A stretch of DNA of 64,000 nucleotides from the NCBI GenBank assembly GCA_937951895.1, contig CALFER010000025.1, forward strand, positions 86,308 through 150,307, given 5' to 3'. Every line of letters starts with the position of its first letter. Position 1 is the first letter of the stretch. Below the pieces are notes generated by a model. That model made no database searches. It had not been told where the DNA came from and worked only from the letters and a program-made list of their open reading frames with translations. This DNA comes from an uncultured bacterium. GTDB taxonomy: Bacteria; CSSED10-310; CALFER01. Positions 43,216-52,653 of this stretch are shown here, piece after piece. Both the position numbers and the translations under genes were made by a program.

Positions 43216-44254
43216 TCGATTGGAGCAGTTGACCGTGCGCGCGCAGGCATCGATCCGGCAGGCGATGCAGATGATCGACCGCGGTGCATGTGAAATCGTT
43301 CTGGTGATCGATGAATCAGGAAAGTTGATCGGGACCGTGACCGATGGAGACATTCGTCGGGCGTTGCTCCGGGGATCGTCACTGGACGATTCGATAGACG
43401 GTGTCATGAACCACCGGTTCACATCAGTCCACGAAAAATCGACACGCAGCGAAGTGCTCGACCTGATGCGTGCCCGGACCATTGAACAGATACCGATCGT
43501 CGATGGGCAAGGTCGCCTGACCGGTCTGCATCTGCTTCGCGAGATGCTGGGGCGTGAGTTGAAGCCGAATTGGGCAGTGATCATGGCAGGTGGTCGGGGC
43601 GAACGTTTGCGACCGCTCACGGATTCCATTCCGAAACCAATGATCTGTGTAGCCGGACGCCCGATTCTCGAGAGAATCGTTCTGCATCTTGTCGGATATG
43701 GAATTCAACGCATCTTTCTGTCCGTTCATTACAAGCGTGAGGTCATCGAGCGGCATTTCGGCGACGGCACAGGATTCGGCTGCCGGATCGACTATCTGCG
43801 AGAGAACGCTCCGCTCGGTACTGGAGGAGCGCTCGGATTGCTTCCTGAGCACCCTTCGGATTCAATCCTGGTGCTCAATGGCGATCTGCTCACCCAATGC
43901 AATATCGATCAGCTCCTCCGGCAGCACCGGAATGACTCGAACAAACTGACACTCGGGATCCATGAACATGGTTATTCGATTCCATTCGGAGTGGTGGATC
44001 TCGACGGCACTCGAGTGCTGGGAATCCGCGAAAAGCCATCGGTATCCTGGCTTGTCAATGCCGGAATTTACGTGGTATCGCCGGATCTCCTTTACAGGAT
44101 CCCCTGCGGTGTCGAGTATCCGCTGCCGGCGTTGATCGAAGATTGTCTGGAAAAACATGAACGTGTCGGTGGTTGTATCATCGATTCGGATTGGATCGAT
44201 GTGGGATTACCGATGGAGCTGCGCAGGGCGCGCGGGGAGAGCATAACGGGATGA
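43208..44254 (+). CDS. CBS-pair nucleotidyltransferase (PtmE-like)
   Basis: 348 residues. Two CBS motifs (about 1-115; VIDESGKLIGTVTDGDIRRALL, PIVDGQGRLTGL) precede a sugar-nucleotidyltransferase domain: AVIMAGGRGERLRPLTDSIPKPM, LVLNGDLL and WIDVGLPMEL. The same architecture is found in Campylobacter PtmE, which makes GDP-glucosamine for legionaminic acid. That fits the LegB-like and LegI-like neighbours and argues for legionaminate over simple sialate. ATG 43208 has GGAGGA upstream. Confidence 0.88.
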   Translation: MVDRLEQLTVRAQASIRQAMQMIDRGACEIVLVIDESGKLIGTVTDGDIRRALLRGSSLDDSIDGVMNHRFTSVHEKSTRSEVLDLMRARTIEQIPIVDGQGRLTGLHLLREMLGRELKPNWAVIMAGGRGERLRPLTDSIPKPMICVAGRPILERIVLHLVGYGIQRIFLSVHYKREVIERHFGDGTGFGCRIDYLRENAPLGTGGALGLLPEHPSDSILVLNGDLLTQCNIDQLLRQHRNDSNKLTLGIHEHGYSIPFGVVDLDGTRVLGIREKPSVSWLVNAGIYVVSPDLLYRIPCGVEYPLPALIEDCLEKHERVGGCIIDSDWIDVGLPMELRRARGESITG

Positions 44255-45243
44255 ATTGGACCGGAGTCAGAACGCTGGTGACAGGAGCGGATGGATTTAT
44301 CGGAAGCCATCTGGTCGAGCGCTTGCTGGAGCTTGGCGCGGAGGTGCGTGCTTTCTGCATGTACAACAGCAATGGTTCGCTTGGCTGGCTCGACTCGATG
44401 CCCGGATCGGGTCGGAGCCGACTCGATGTATGCCTCGGAGACATCCGGGATTCCCGTTATGTGGAAAAGGCCTGTGACGGAATCGATACCGTCTTCCACC
44501 TCGCCGCGCTCATTGCCATCCCTTACAGCTATCAGGCTCCACAATCCTTCATCGACACGAATATCACGGGAACACTCAATGTTCTGGAATCCGTCCGGCG
44601 AAACAGATGCCGACGCATGGTGCATACTTCAACTAGCGAAGTATACGGCACTCCGATGGATGTGCCGATACGGGAAACACACCCGCTGCAGGGGCAATCT
44701 CCGTACAGCGCTTCAAAAATCGCCGCCGACAAACTCTGCGAGTCCTTTCATTGTTCCTTCGATGTGCCTGTAACAATTCTGCGGCCGTTCAACACCTATG
44801 GTCCTCGTCAATCCATGCGCGCGCTTCTTCCGACAGTCCTCGTTCAACTTCTCTCGGGAGAAAATAAAGTGAAGCTCGGACGCCTGGACAGTAAACGCGA
44901 TCTGACATATGTGGCGGATACAGTCGAAGGCTTCATTCTGGCAGGCGGGACCGACGGCATCGAAGGCGATGTCATTCAACTCGGCACGGGACGGACTGTA
45001 TCCGTCGAGGAAATCGTCCGGATGGCGGTCCGTCTGGTCGGTATAGACGCTGAAATTATCCAGGAGAAGGAACGATTCCGTCCGGATGCGAGTGAAGTGA
45101 TGATTCTTCTTTCTGATCCATCCAAAGCCAGAGAAAGACTGGGATGGATGCCCAGATTCGATCTCGAAACCGGATTGGCCGAAACAATCGCATGGTTCCG
45201 GGAGCGTGTGAGTCAGTTCGATCCCGACCTGTACCATATCTGA
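44251..45243 (+). CDS. legB: LegB-like NAD-dependent 4,6-dehydratase
   Basis: 330-residue extended SDR: TLVTGADGFIGSHLVERLLE, the LegB-typical YNSNGSLGWLD segment, TSTSEVYGTPMDVPI with the catalytic Ser-Glu, YSASKIAADKL (YxxxK) and RPFNTYGPRQS. LegB makes the 4-keto-6-deoxy intermediate that LegC aminates. No LegC aminotransferase is in the window. The ATGA overlap joins it to the PtmE-like gene. Confidence 0.88.
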   Translation: MNWTGVRTLVTGADGFIGSHLVERLLELGAEVRAFCMYNSNGSLGWLDSMPGSGRSRLDVCLGDIRDSRYVEKACDGIDTVFHLAALIAIPYSYQAPQSFIDTNITGTLNVLESVRRNRCRRMVHTSTSEVYGTPMDVPIRETHPLQGQSPYSASKIAADKLCESFHCSFDVPVTILRPFNTYGPRQSMRALLPTVLVQLLSGENKVKLGRLDSKRDLTYVADTVEGFILAGGTDGIEGDVIQLGTGRTVSVEEIVRMAVRLVGIDAEIIQEKERFRPDASEVMILLSDPSKARERLGWMPRFDLETGLAETIAWFRERVSQFDPDLYHI

Positions 45244-45253
45244 ATCAATAAAC

Positions 45254-46573
45254 ATGCCGGATACACCTCCGCGGCTCACTCCTGAGCCCGCTGAACCTAC
45301 GAAAGCCTCGCCGTCCATGCGTCGAGTCGTGGGGTCGTTTGCCGCGAGCAATTTCATCACGACGATCCTGCGTCTGATCGGAGGTGTCCTCACATCCCGG
45401 TTTGTCGATCCGAACATCATGGGGCAATACAATGCGATCGGCCTGATTCAGGGGTATGCTCCGTTCCTGCAGATAGGGATCGGCAACGGATTGACGCGTG
45501 ATTTACCATATTACATCGGCCGAGGTGAAATGGAGCATGCGCACCGGCTCGTTGCAGCCGCCCAGTGGTGGACGCTCCGGGTCAGTGCTGTGATCGGGAT
45601 CGCGATGGCATGCGTCGGTTTCTATCATTTCATGATTGGTCGAGTGGATCTTGCATTCGGCTGGTGGTCATACATTGTGATCGTTCTGTTTGCCATTTTC
45701 GGTCAGCAGTTTCTGCGGTCGCTCTTCAGGACTGGTGGCGAATTCATCACACTCGGCACCATCAATCTCATCGATGGGATTCTCGCACTGGTCCTGATCT
45801 TTTTCGTCTGGCTCAGTCCCTGGTGGGGGATGTGCCTGCGAGGTCTGGCCGTTGCGGCGATCGGCTTGTGGCTGTTATGGCGGTGGCGCCCGATCCGGGT
45901 GGCGTCGCGATATGATTTCAGATGCCTGGTCGATCTGGCAAAGACCGGAATTCCGATTTTTGCCGTCGGGCAGTTGCTTGCCTGGTGGAATACCCTCAAC
46001 GCAACCTTGGTTCTTCACCATGGCGATAAAACCATGCTTGGCCTTTACGCGCTTTCAAATATGGCAGGGCCGACCGTTTTCCTGCTTCCTCAGGCGCTGA
46101 ACAGCGTGATCTACCCCAAGATGTCCTCGGCGTTCGGAAAAGCGAGTTCCATCCGGATGCTCGTCAAAATGACTCTCAAACCGATGGCTGTCACCATCGC
46201 GACATGCGTGGTGACCGTCGCGCTCGGGTGGGTTGCGATGCCGCCGATCGTTCGGTCTCTTCTGCCCAAATACACCGAGGGAATCGAAGCGGCGCAATGG
46301 TCTCTCGCTGCTGCCGGAATTCTCGCCTTCTCGACCGTCAACAATGTGTTTATCGTGACAAAACATCAAGGTCGATACGCACTGGCGATTCTGACAGGTA
46401 TGATCGCTTATTATGCGGTACTGCAACTGCTCCTCCACGATGGGCTGAATCTTTCCGACTTCTCGATCGCCCTGCTTCTCGGTCGCTGTATCTTCCTGCT
46501 GATTTCATATGGAATGATCGGGCAGATGCTGTGGAAGGAATCCCGATCTCCGAAAGAAGAGCTCAATGCTTGA
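45254..46573 (+). CDS. wzx: Wzx-type oligosaccharide flippase
   Basis: 439 residues with about twelve hydrophobic helices and no large soluble domain. The N-terminal pattern RVVGSFAASNFITTILRLIGGVLTS and GQYNAIGLIQGY is typical of polysaccharide-transport flippases of the MOP superfamily. It flips the undecaprenyl-linked repeat unit to the periplasm for the Wzy protein at 52650. It lies ten bases after legB and overlaps the next gene by eight bases. Confidence 0.88.
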   Translation: MPDTPPRLTPEPAEPTKASPSMRRVVGSFAASNFITTILRLIGGVLTSRFVDPNIMGQYNAIGLIQGYAPFLQIGIGNGLTRDLPYYIGRGEMEHAHRLVAAAQWWTLRVSAVIGIAMACVGFYHFMIGRVDLAFGWWSYIVIVLFAIFGQQFLRSLFRTGGEFITLGTINLIDGILALVLIFFVWLSPWWGMCLRGLAVAAIGLWLLWRWRPIRVASRYDFRCLVDLAKTGIPIFAVGQLLAWWNTLNATLVLHHGDKTMLGLYALSNMAGPTVFLLPQALNSVIYPKMSSAFGKASSIRMLVKMTLKPMAVTIATCVVTVALGWVAMPPIVRSLLPKYTEGIEAAQWSLAAAGILAFSTVNNVFIVTKHQGRYALAILTGMIAYYAVLQLLLHDGLNLSDFSIALLLGRCIFLLISYGMIGQMLWKESRSPKEELNA

Positions 46574-48005
46574 ATCTCGGGAGATCCGTACTGTCTCGCT
46601 TAAACCCGAACAGGTGATCGGGGAGATCGAGCGCCGTATATCGGATGTAACCTTTCTCGGAATCCCCATCGATCAGACTCTGCAGGATATCCGAATTGCT
46701 CTGCTCGAACCCAATCATCAAAAACTCACGGTGAAACATCGTGCGGAGGGGTTTCTTCGAGCTGTCCGAGCCCGCTTTCTCCCCGTCGATCCGTTCTCTG
46801 GCAGAACCGTTCGCTGGAAACAGGATGGTGTTTTGATCGCATCGATCAGCCACCGAAACTATACAACAGGTATCATTCCCAAAATATCGGCTCAGATCGG
46901 TCGGAATGAATGTACGGTCATTGCCAATGCTCCGAAACCATCGGAATCAGCCGCAGCGGAATGGCACGCATGGAGCGACGCGCCGAAACTGGATCTACGG
47001 CGTTGGTATCTCGAAGTCCGTGGCTGTTGCGCTCGCTGGAACCGGGTGCTGAGTGAGATTCGGAATGATCTTCAGATCCATCCGACCCTCATCGAATCGA
47101 TCCGATTTGCCCTCCTGGCAGCGTCTCAGCGTGTGATGCGTTATGGAGACCTTCTGGATCGGTTGCGCCCGGGTTCGGTGCTGGTCGACTATGACCGGAA
47201 CGCACGCGCAGCAAGCCTCGTTCTGCCCGCTCGATCCCGTTCGATACCCACGGCAACGCTGGTCCATGGAGAGGTTCACTACCCCCTCTTTTATACACCC
47301 CTTCTCGCGGATGAGGTTTTCTGCTGGGGTGAGGAACAGAAACAGTGGTTTTTGGACAACGGAACAGCCGGTGATCGTATTCGGATCACAGGTTTCCCCC
47401 GGATCGAAGAGCCATCCGAAGCGATGCGTGATGGACTCCGAACACGCGGACAGATTTCACCCGGTGATCTCGTCGTTATGTTCGCCTCGAACCCGATCGA
47501 TCGACCTGCCCGCATGCAAAACATCCGGATCTTCTGCGAGGCTTCGGAAGCAGTATCGGGATTCCGATCGATCATCCGGTTGCACCCATCCGAAACCCTG
47601 ATGGAGATGAAGACGCTGATGGATTCATTTCCGCATGTTCAGTTCACCTCAAACACGGATATGTCCGCAACGGAAGCCCTCACGTTTGCAGATATTGTTG
47701 TGGCGCATTCCAGTGGATTTGCCGGTGAAGCGCTCGCGATGGGCAGAACGGTCGTGATTCTGGACGCGACGGACATCTCGATTGGTCCCATGGAGACGCT
47801 GGTTCGGCATGCCGGTGTTCCGATCGCGCACAGTACGGATGAGTTGAGAGCGATGCTGATCCGGATTCGTGACGATGAAGAATTCCGCGCCGGAACTCGT
47901 GCGAATGCCCTTGGTTTCATTCGCAGAAAATACGCGTCGATCGGTGAGGCATCATGCAGGATGATCGCGGATGGGCTGCGACAATGTGTGGTGCATGATC
48001 GATGA
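46566..48005 (+). CDS. GT-B-like protein, candidate nonulosonate (sialyl-type) transferase
   Basis: 479 residues. The C-terminal half has a GT-B look: ATLVHGEVHYPLFYTPLLADEV, FCWGEEQKQWFLDNGTAGDRIRITGFPRIEEP, VMFASNPIDRPARM, RLHPSETL and VAHSSGFAGEALAMGRTVVIL, resembling CDP-glycerol/polysialyl-type or KpsS-like transferases. The N-terminal ~180 residues are unassigned. It lies between the flippase and a second NeuB-like gene, so transfer of a CMP-nonulosonate is plausible but unproven. ATG 46566 overlaps the flippase stop. Confidence 0.6.
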   Translation: MLESREIRTVSLKPEQVIGEIERRISDVTFLGIPIDQTLQDIRIALLEPNHQKLTVKHRAEGFLRAVRARFLPVDPFSGRTVRWKQDGVLIASISHRNYTTGIIPKISAQIGRNECTVIANAPKPSESAAAEWHAWSDAPKLDLRRWYLEVRGCCARWNRVLSEIRNDLQIHPTLIESIRFALLAASQRVMRYGDLLDRLRPGSVLVDYDRNARAASLVLPARSRSIPTATLVHGEVHYPLFYTPLLADEVFCWGEEQKQWFLDNGTAGDRIRITGFPRIEEPSEAMRDGLRTRGQISPGDLVVMFASNPIDRPARMQNIRIFCEASEAVSGFRSIIRLHPSETLMEMKTLMDSFPHVQFTSNTDMSATEALTFADIVVAHSSGFAGEALAMGRTVVILDATDISIGPMETLVRHAGVPIAHSTDELRAMLIRIRDDEEFRAGTRANALGFIRRKYASIGEASCRMIADGLRQCVVHDR

Positions 48006-48044
48006 ACTCGTAACAGTCCCGATCCATTACCAGGGAGATATCGT

Positions 48045-49037
48045 GTGTTGTTGACCAAGCTGATTTGTGAACTCGGCCTGAATCACCTCGGCGACATCCA
48101 GAGAGCTCGGCGAATGATCGACGCTCTCGTTGCCAACCGGATTGAAAATGTTACTTTCCAGGCGATCACGGATTTCAGGGCGATGACTCGTGTCGGCGCT
48201 TCGATCGCCTGGCTGGAGCAATACGCACTGACACCGGAAATGATGAAGGAGGGTATCATCGATTACGCCGGTGCGCGAGAAATGAGGGTTGGAGCGACAA
48301 TCGCAGACCCATCCCGAGTCCGGGATCTCGTCGATCAAGGTATTCGATTCTTCAAAATCCTCAGCTCGGATCTGAGTTACTCAGACCTGATCGAGGCAGC
48401 TTGCGAGACGGGATTGCCGGTGTATCTGTCGACGGGCGCGGCGACGCTCGATGAGATCGGGCGAGCGGTTCAGATCGGCAGAGGATCGGCAAAGCGAACC
48501 GATCTGCGCCTCATCCATACGGTTCTGACTGTCCCGACACCTCTTGGCCGTCATGACCTGCGGAACATCACCACCCTGCGGACCACCTTCGGATTACCGG
48601 TTGCGTATGGCCAGCACGGGAACGACGACCGCGCCTTGCATCTCGCGATCGCTCTCGGAGTCGAATCCCTGTTTGTCTATGTGGCTGAGCAGGATGATCC
48701 GACGCTGCCGGACGGGCCGAATGCGATTGCGTGCAGTCGTCTGGGAGATGTGGTAGATTCACTACGATCTGTCGAGGAGATGCTTGGCGGGGCTGAACGG
48801 ATTTTGTCGGTCCAGGACGAAAAAACCCGTGCGCTGGTCAGACGCTCTGTGGTCGCTGCCGGACGTATCTCTGCCGGAGAAAAACTGGATCGATGCAAGA
48901 TTACGTACAAGCGTCCAGGTTCGGGTATGGAACCCTGGAATGCGGGATTGCTGTTGGGGAAAACGGTGCTTCGGGACGTTTCAGAAGATGAGGATCTGTT
49001 GGTGACGGATGTCTCGGAAGATAAACGGGAGGTGTGA
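48045..49037 (+). CDS. Divergent NeuB-like synthase paralogue
   Basis: 330 residues matching the NeuB TIM barrel plus SAF domain but changed at motifs that define the family: ICELGLNHLGD instead of AEAGVNHNG, NVTFQAI instead of VKFQ, KILSSDLSYSDLI instead of KIPSGEITN, YGQHGND instead of GYSDHT, and FVYVAEQDD in place of the EKHF loop. The two metal-site His positions (LIHT and GQH) survive. The C-terminal SAF-like segment is recognisable (VVAAGRISAGEKLD). It may synthesise a different sugar acid or act as a non-catalytic partner. GTG 48045 has GGGAG seven bases before it; the SDR follows immediately. Confidence 0.78.
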   Translation: MLLTKLICELGLNHLGDIQRARRMIDALVANRIENVTFQAITDFRAMTRVGASIAWLEQYALTPEMMKEGIIDYAGAREMRVGATIADPSRVRDLVDQGIRFFKILSSDLSYSDLIEAACETGLPVYLSTGAATLDEIGRAVQIGRGSAKRTDLRLIHTVLTVPTPLGRHDLRNITTLRTTFGLPVAYGQHGNDDRALHLAIALGVESLFVYVAEQDDPTLPDGPNAIACSRLGDVVDSLRSVEEMLGGAERILSVQDEKTRALVRRSVVAAGRISAGEKLDRCKITYKRPGSGMEPWNAGLLLGKTVLRDVSEDEDLLVTDVSEDKREV

Positions 49038-49811
49038 ATGCGGACTGCATTGATCGGCGGCGCCAGCAAAGGCCTCGGATTGGGTTGTGCAACGGCATTG
49101 GCTGAAGCCGGAAATCGGGTCATTATGTGTGCCCGTGATGAACGAACTTTGGAAGAATCTGCTGAGAAACTGCGTTGCGTGCATGGAACTGACCGCGTCA
49201 TCACGATTCCATGTGACTGGTCGGACCGGCATTCGTTATCGGCGCTGATCAAGGACCTGGAAGAGCGATCGATCGATGTGGATATTCTGATCAACAATGT
49301 CGGAGGGCCCAAGCCGGGAAAGGTAACCGAAACATCCGAAGAGGAATGGGAGACCGGCCTGGATCTGCTGTTTCGTTCGACCCTGAGATTGTATGCGCAG
49401 TATGTTCCTGCCATGCGCACACGTAAATGGGGCCGAATCGTCAATGTTCTCTCGACGACCGTGATCGAACCGGTTCCGATACTGGCTGTATCGAGCGTTC
49501 TCCGAGCTGGATTGGCATGCTACGCCAAACTTACTGCACTGGAAGTCGCTCGCGACGGTGTCACGGTGAACAGCCTGATGCCCGGCGGATTCATCACGGC
49601 GCGCACGGAAGAACTGGAACGCCTGGCAGCTGCGAAAGAAGGCATATCTCCGGATGCGATGCGACAGAGGATCACCAGTTCCATCCCGTTGGGCAGAATG
49701 CTCTCGACTTCCGAACTGGGAAGCCTGGTCACTTTTCTCTGTTCGGATCTTGCCTCCGGTTTGAGCGGTCTGTTGCTGCCGATCGACGGGCTGCAACTCA
49801 AATCCATATGA
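49038..49811 (+). CDS. Atypical short-chain dehydrogenase/reductase
   Basis: 257 residues. The cofactor motif ALIGGASKGLGLGCATAL and LINNVGGPKPG are normal. The usual active-site YxxxK is replaced around VSSVLRAGLACYAK, as in a known non-classical SDR subgroup with Ser and Arg in those positions. An SDR (PtmA) also occurs in Campylobacter legionaminate clusters. Directly after the NeuB-like paralogue (no gap) and overlapping the acyltransferase start (ATGA), it may modify the product of that enzyme. Confidence 0.85.
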   Translation: MRTALIGGASKGLGLGCATALAEAGNRVIMCARDERTLEESAEKLRCVHGTDRVITIPCDWSDRHSLSALIKDLEERSIDVDILINNVGGPKPGKVTETSEEEWETGLDLLFRSTLRLYAQYVPAMRTRKWGRIVNVLSTTVIEPVPILAVSSVLRAGLACYAKLTALEVARDGVTVNSLMPGGFITARTEELERLAAAKEGISPDAMRQRITSSIPLGRMLSTSELGSLVTFLCSDLASGLSGLLLPIDGLQLKSI

Positions 49812-50446
49812 CCCGATGGATCCCGAGAATCATCCGAATGCTGGCAGGTGTCCATGTTTTCGCCATCGATCGGTTGGTGGCTCCCTGCTGGATGACCATT
49901 CAAATGGTCAAGAGAGGCAGGGATTGCCGATTTGCGGGAATACCAGTGATCAACATCGTTCCGGGGGCGACGATTCGACTTGGATCACATGTCGCTCTGT
50001 TGAGCCGCTTCAACAGCAATCCCCGCGGTGTGCAAAACCCGGTCATTCTATCCGCCATGAAACGGGGAGCGGTCATTGAAATCGGCGATTTCAGCGGACT
50101 CAGCGGAACGTCGATTTGTGCCCGTGAACGTGTTACGATCGGTCGGCATGTGCAGATCGGCCCCGGTGTCTGCATCTGGGACAATGATGCGCATTCGCTC
50201 GACCCCGATAGACGCAAAGACCGATCGATCATCGAACATCGGAGCGCGCCTGTGTCCATCTGCGACGATGTGTTTATCGGGACACGCGCCATGATACTCA
50301 AGGGAATCGAGATCGGACAGGGAGCGGTGATCGGAGCAGGTGCCGTTGTGACAAAAAGCGTGGCTCCATTCGAAATCGTTGCCGGGAATCCGGCTCGTGT
50401 CATCGGGAATGTCAGACATGACTCGAAGCTTTCTTCCTCCGAATAG
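49808..50446 (+). CDS. Left-handed beta-helix acyltransferase (WcaF/CysE-like)
   Basis: 212 residues. The C-terminal half holds hexapeptide repeats (VTIGRHVQIGPGVCIWDNDAHSLD, DDVFIGTRAMILKGIEIGQGAVIGAGAVV, AGNPARVIG); WDNDAHSLD carries the catalytic His. The N-terminal ~60 residues contain an amphipathic/hydrophobic stretch. It probably O-acetylates a glycan or lipid-linked sugar. The start ATG 49808 overlaps the SDR stop. The frame stays open far upstream inside the SDR gene, but that part is not coding. Confidence 0.85.
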   Translation: MTRWIPRIIRMLAGVHVFAIDRLVAPCWMTIQMVKRGRDCRFAGIPVINIVPGATIRLGSHVALLSRFNSNPRGVQNPVILSAMKRGAVIEIGDFSGLSGTSICARERVTIGRHVQIGPGVCIWDNDAHSLDPDRRKDRSIIEHRSAPVSICDDVFIGTRAMILKGIEIGQGAVIGAGAVVTKSVAPFEIVAGNPARVIGNVRHDSKLSSSE

Positions 50447-50482
50447 TAAACTGAAGTGATGCCTAATTGTGGAATGACTCCA

Positions 50483-51637
50483 ATGGGAAAGATTCTTCTG
50501 ATATCTGACGGCGTTCCGCCTCGTGTCAGCGGCTCGGCGGTCATCGTCGAGAATCTCGCGAAACAGTTCGGTCCGGATGAAATGATCGTGGTCGGATCGG
50601 CGGTTTATGGTGAATCGAATGATGCCTGGTCACCGGATTGGGCACGCATTCATTATGTGACCCGGCCCTGGCCGGCATCCCGCCGCGGGTTGAGATGGTG
50701 GCGCTGGATCGAATTCCCCCGGTCCTTCTGGCGGATACTCCGATTGGCTCGAGAACAACGCTGTGACTCCATTCTGACCGTTTACCCCCGTGAGGACTTT
50801 CTGCTGATCGGATATCTGGTCTCCCGACTGCTCGGAGCGGATTTCTATCCGTACCTGCATAATACGTATCTGGATCAGCGCAGAGGTTTCAGTCGGCGAA
50901 TGGCAGGGATCTTACAACCGATCCTGTTTCGTCACGCCGGACATATCTTTGTCATGAGTGAGGGGATGGTCCAGTTTTTCAAGGAACGGTACCCCGAGAT
51001 CAGCGATCGATGCTCTGCACTGGTTCACAGTTTCAATGGGACAATTCCGGATTTCGAGATTCCGTCGATGGGGACGGATTCTCTCGAATTTGTTGTGAGT
51101 GGAAGTATTCACGAGATTTGTCGGGATGCCATGCAACGGTGTACCGATGCCATTTTCAGTATTCCCGGAAGCCGTCTGACCATCCTTGGCGGTAATTCTA
51201 AGCCCTACCTGAACCGAATCGGCATCGACCGTCCCGGAGTCACACTCTGTTCCGTGCCGTCCCGCGAGGTTATTGGTCGAATTTCCAAGGCGGATATCCT
51301 GATCCTTCCGCATGGATTTACCGGAGCATATACCGAAGCTGAATATCGTACGGTTTTTCCCACCCGTACGATCGAATATCTCCTGTCCGGGCGACCAATC
51401 CTTGCTCACTCGCCGGGGAACTGCTTCCTGAGCGAGTTTATCCGCAAACATGATTGCGCACTGCTGGTCGATACTCCCGAAGTCGATGCTCTCAGAGAAG
51501 CCATGATTCGTTTGCGGGATGACCCGGAACTTCGAAATCGCATCGTGCAAAATGCATTGAAAACCGCCCGGATGTTCGAGGCGCCCGCCGTCGCAGCCTA
51601 TCTGCGATCTCGGATCAGCGAAAGGAGATCCGGATGA
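50483..51637 (+). CDS. Glycosyltransferase family 4-like protein
   Basis: 384 residues with GT-B features: ILLISDGVPPRVSGSAVIVENLAKQF at the N-terminus and a GT4-like C-terminal half (VVSGSIHEICRDAM, LTILGG, ADILILPHGFTGAYTEAEYRTVFPTR, EYLLSGRPILAHS). It would add a sugar to the repeat unit. The start is uncertain: ATG 50483 gives a normal N-terminus, while GTG 50456 and ATG 50459 lie upstream without a ribosome binding site. Its stop overlaps the ATP-grasp ATG. Confidence 0.82.
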   Translation: MGKILLISDGVPPRVSGSAVIVENLAKQFGPDEMIVVGSAVYGESNDAWSPDWARIHYVTRPWPASRRGLRWWRWIEFPRSFWRILRLAREQRCDSILTVYPREDFLLIGYLVSRLLGADFYPYLHNTYLDQRRGFSRRMAGILQPILFRHAGHIFVMSEGMVQFFKERYPEISDRCSALVHSFNGTIPDFEIPSMGTDSLEFVVSGSIHEICRDAMQRCTDAIFSIPGSRLTILGGNSKPYLNRIGIDRPGVTLCSVPSREVIGRISKADILILPHGFTGAYTEAEYRTVFPTRTIEYLLSGRPILAHSPGNCFLSEFIRKHDCALLVDTPEVDALREAMIRLRDDPELRNRIVQNALKTARMFEAPAVAAYLRSRISERRSG

Positions 51638-52653
51638 CCATTCGAGTCGCCGTGCATGGGCAGAGCGGTTTTGCGTCCCGATGGCTGGATTCGGGTCCCG
51701 GTAGAGGTGCCGAGATCGTTCGGGTCAACGGGTATTCATCCGATGTCCTGTCTCGCGTCGAAGGCTGTTCCGCGTTCCTGTGGCACCTGAACCATGACCA
51801 CTATATTGATCTCTGGTTCGCCCGGAGTATCCTGTCGGCGATTGAGAACACAGGCATCAGAGTGTTCCCGAATCGCATGACCGCATCCCATTTCGATGAC
51901 AAAATCGCCCAGAAATATCTGCTCGAATCGATCGGCGCGCCTCTTGCGCAAACCTGGGTTTACTTCTCAAAGGACGACGCGCGGCAATTCCTGGATGATG
52001 CGCGATTCCCGCTGGTCTTCAAGCTTCGACGAGGCGCGGGATCCATGAACGTCAGAAAAGTCGAGACGCGTCATGAGGGGTCCGCGTTGATCAACCGGAT
52101 GTTCGGAGCCGGAATCAATCCATTTCCAACCGGCGAACGAATCAAACGAACCGTTCAACGTGCCGCATCCGGGAAACAGCATGCCCGGACCTTCGGGCAA
52201 AGGATTCTGAATGTCATCCGGCAGTTCATTCAAAAAGCCCTGTATCCGAACCGCGAAAGAGGCTATGTCTTGTTCCAGCGTTTCATCCCTGGCAATGATC
52301 ACGACATCAGGGCAACGGTGATCGGGAACCGGTGCTTCGTCTTTCATCGTGAAGTTCGGCCGAAGGATTTCCGAGCATCGGGGAGCGGCCGCATCGTTTA
52401 TCTCGATCCGGCAAACATCCCGGGTGATATCGTCGATACCGCATTCCACATCTCGAAAACACTGCAGTTTCAATCCATGGCCTATGACTTCGTGCGCGAT
52501 CCCGACAGCCGTAGTCCCGTGCTTCTCGAGATGAGTTATGTTTTCAATGCCGAGGCCATCGAGCGATGTCCGGGATACTGGGACACCGATCATCGATGGC
52601 ACTCCGGACATGTATGGCCGCAGGATGCCATACTCGATGACCTGCTTGCATGA
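51634..52653 (+). CDS. ATP-grasp-type ligase within the glycan locus (first copy)
   Basis: 339 residues with an ATP-grasp fold: ASHFDDKIAQKYLLESIGAPLAQTWVY (start of the A domain), FPLVFKLRRGAGSMNVRKV (nucleotide-binding Lys and Gly-rich loop), YVLFQRFIPGNDHDIRATVIG and a C-terminal metal-binding end LLEMSYVFNAEA. ATP-grasp enzymes join a carboxylate to an amine, thiol or similar group through an acyl phosphate. The substrates are not evident; amidation of a uronic or nonulosonic carboxylate with an amino compound is one possibility. It overlaps its neighbours by ATGA on both sides. Confidence 0.78.
   Translation: MTIRVAVHGQSGFASRWLDSGPGRGAEIVRVNGYSSDVLSRVEGCSAFLWHLNHDHYIDLWFARSILSAIENTGIRVFPNRMTASHFDDKIAQKYLLESIGAPLAQTWVYFSKDDARQFLDDARFPLVFKLRRGAGSMNVRKVETRHEGSALINRMFGAGINPFPTGERIKRTVQRAASGKQHARTFGQRILNVIRQFIQKALYPNRERGYVLFQRFIPGNDHDIRATVIGNRCFVFHREVRPKDFRASGSGRIVYLDPANIPGDIVDTAFHISKTLQFQSMAYDFVRDPDSRSPVLLEMSYVFNAEAIERCPGYWDTDHRWHSGHVWPQDAILDDLLA

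Noticed and set aside
48677..49444. 255-codon minus-strand frame
   Set aside because: It is a Ser/Arg-rich shadow of the NeuB-like and SDR genes on the plus strand, without motifs.
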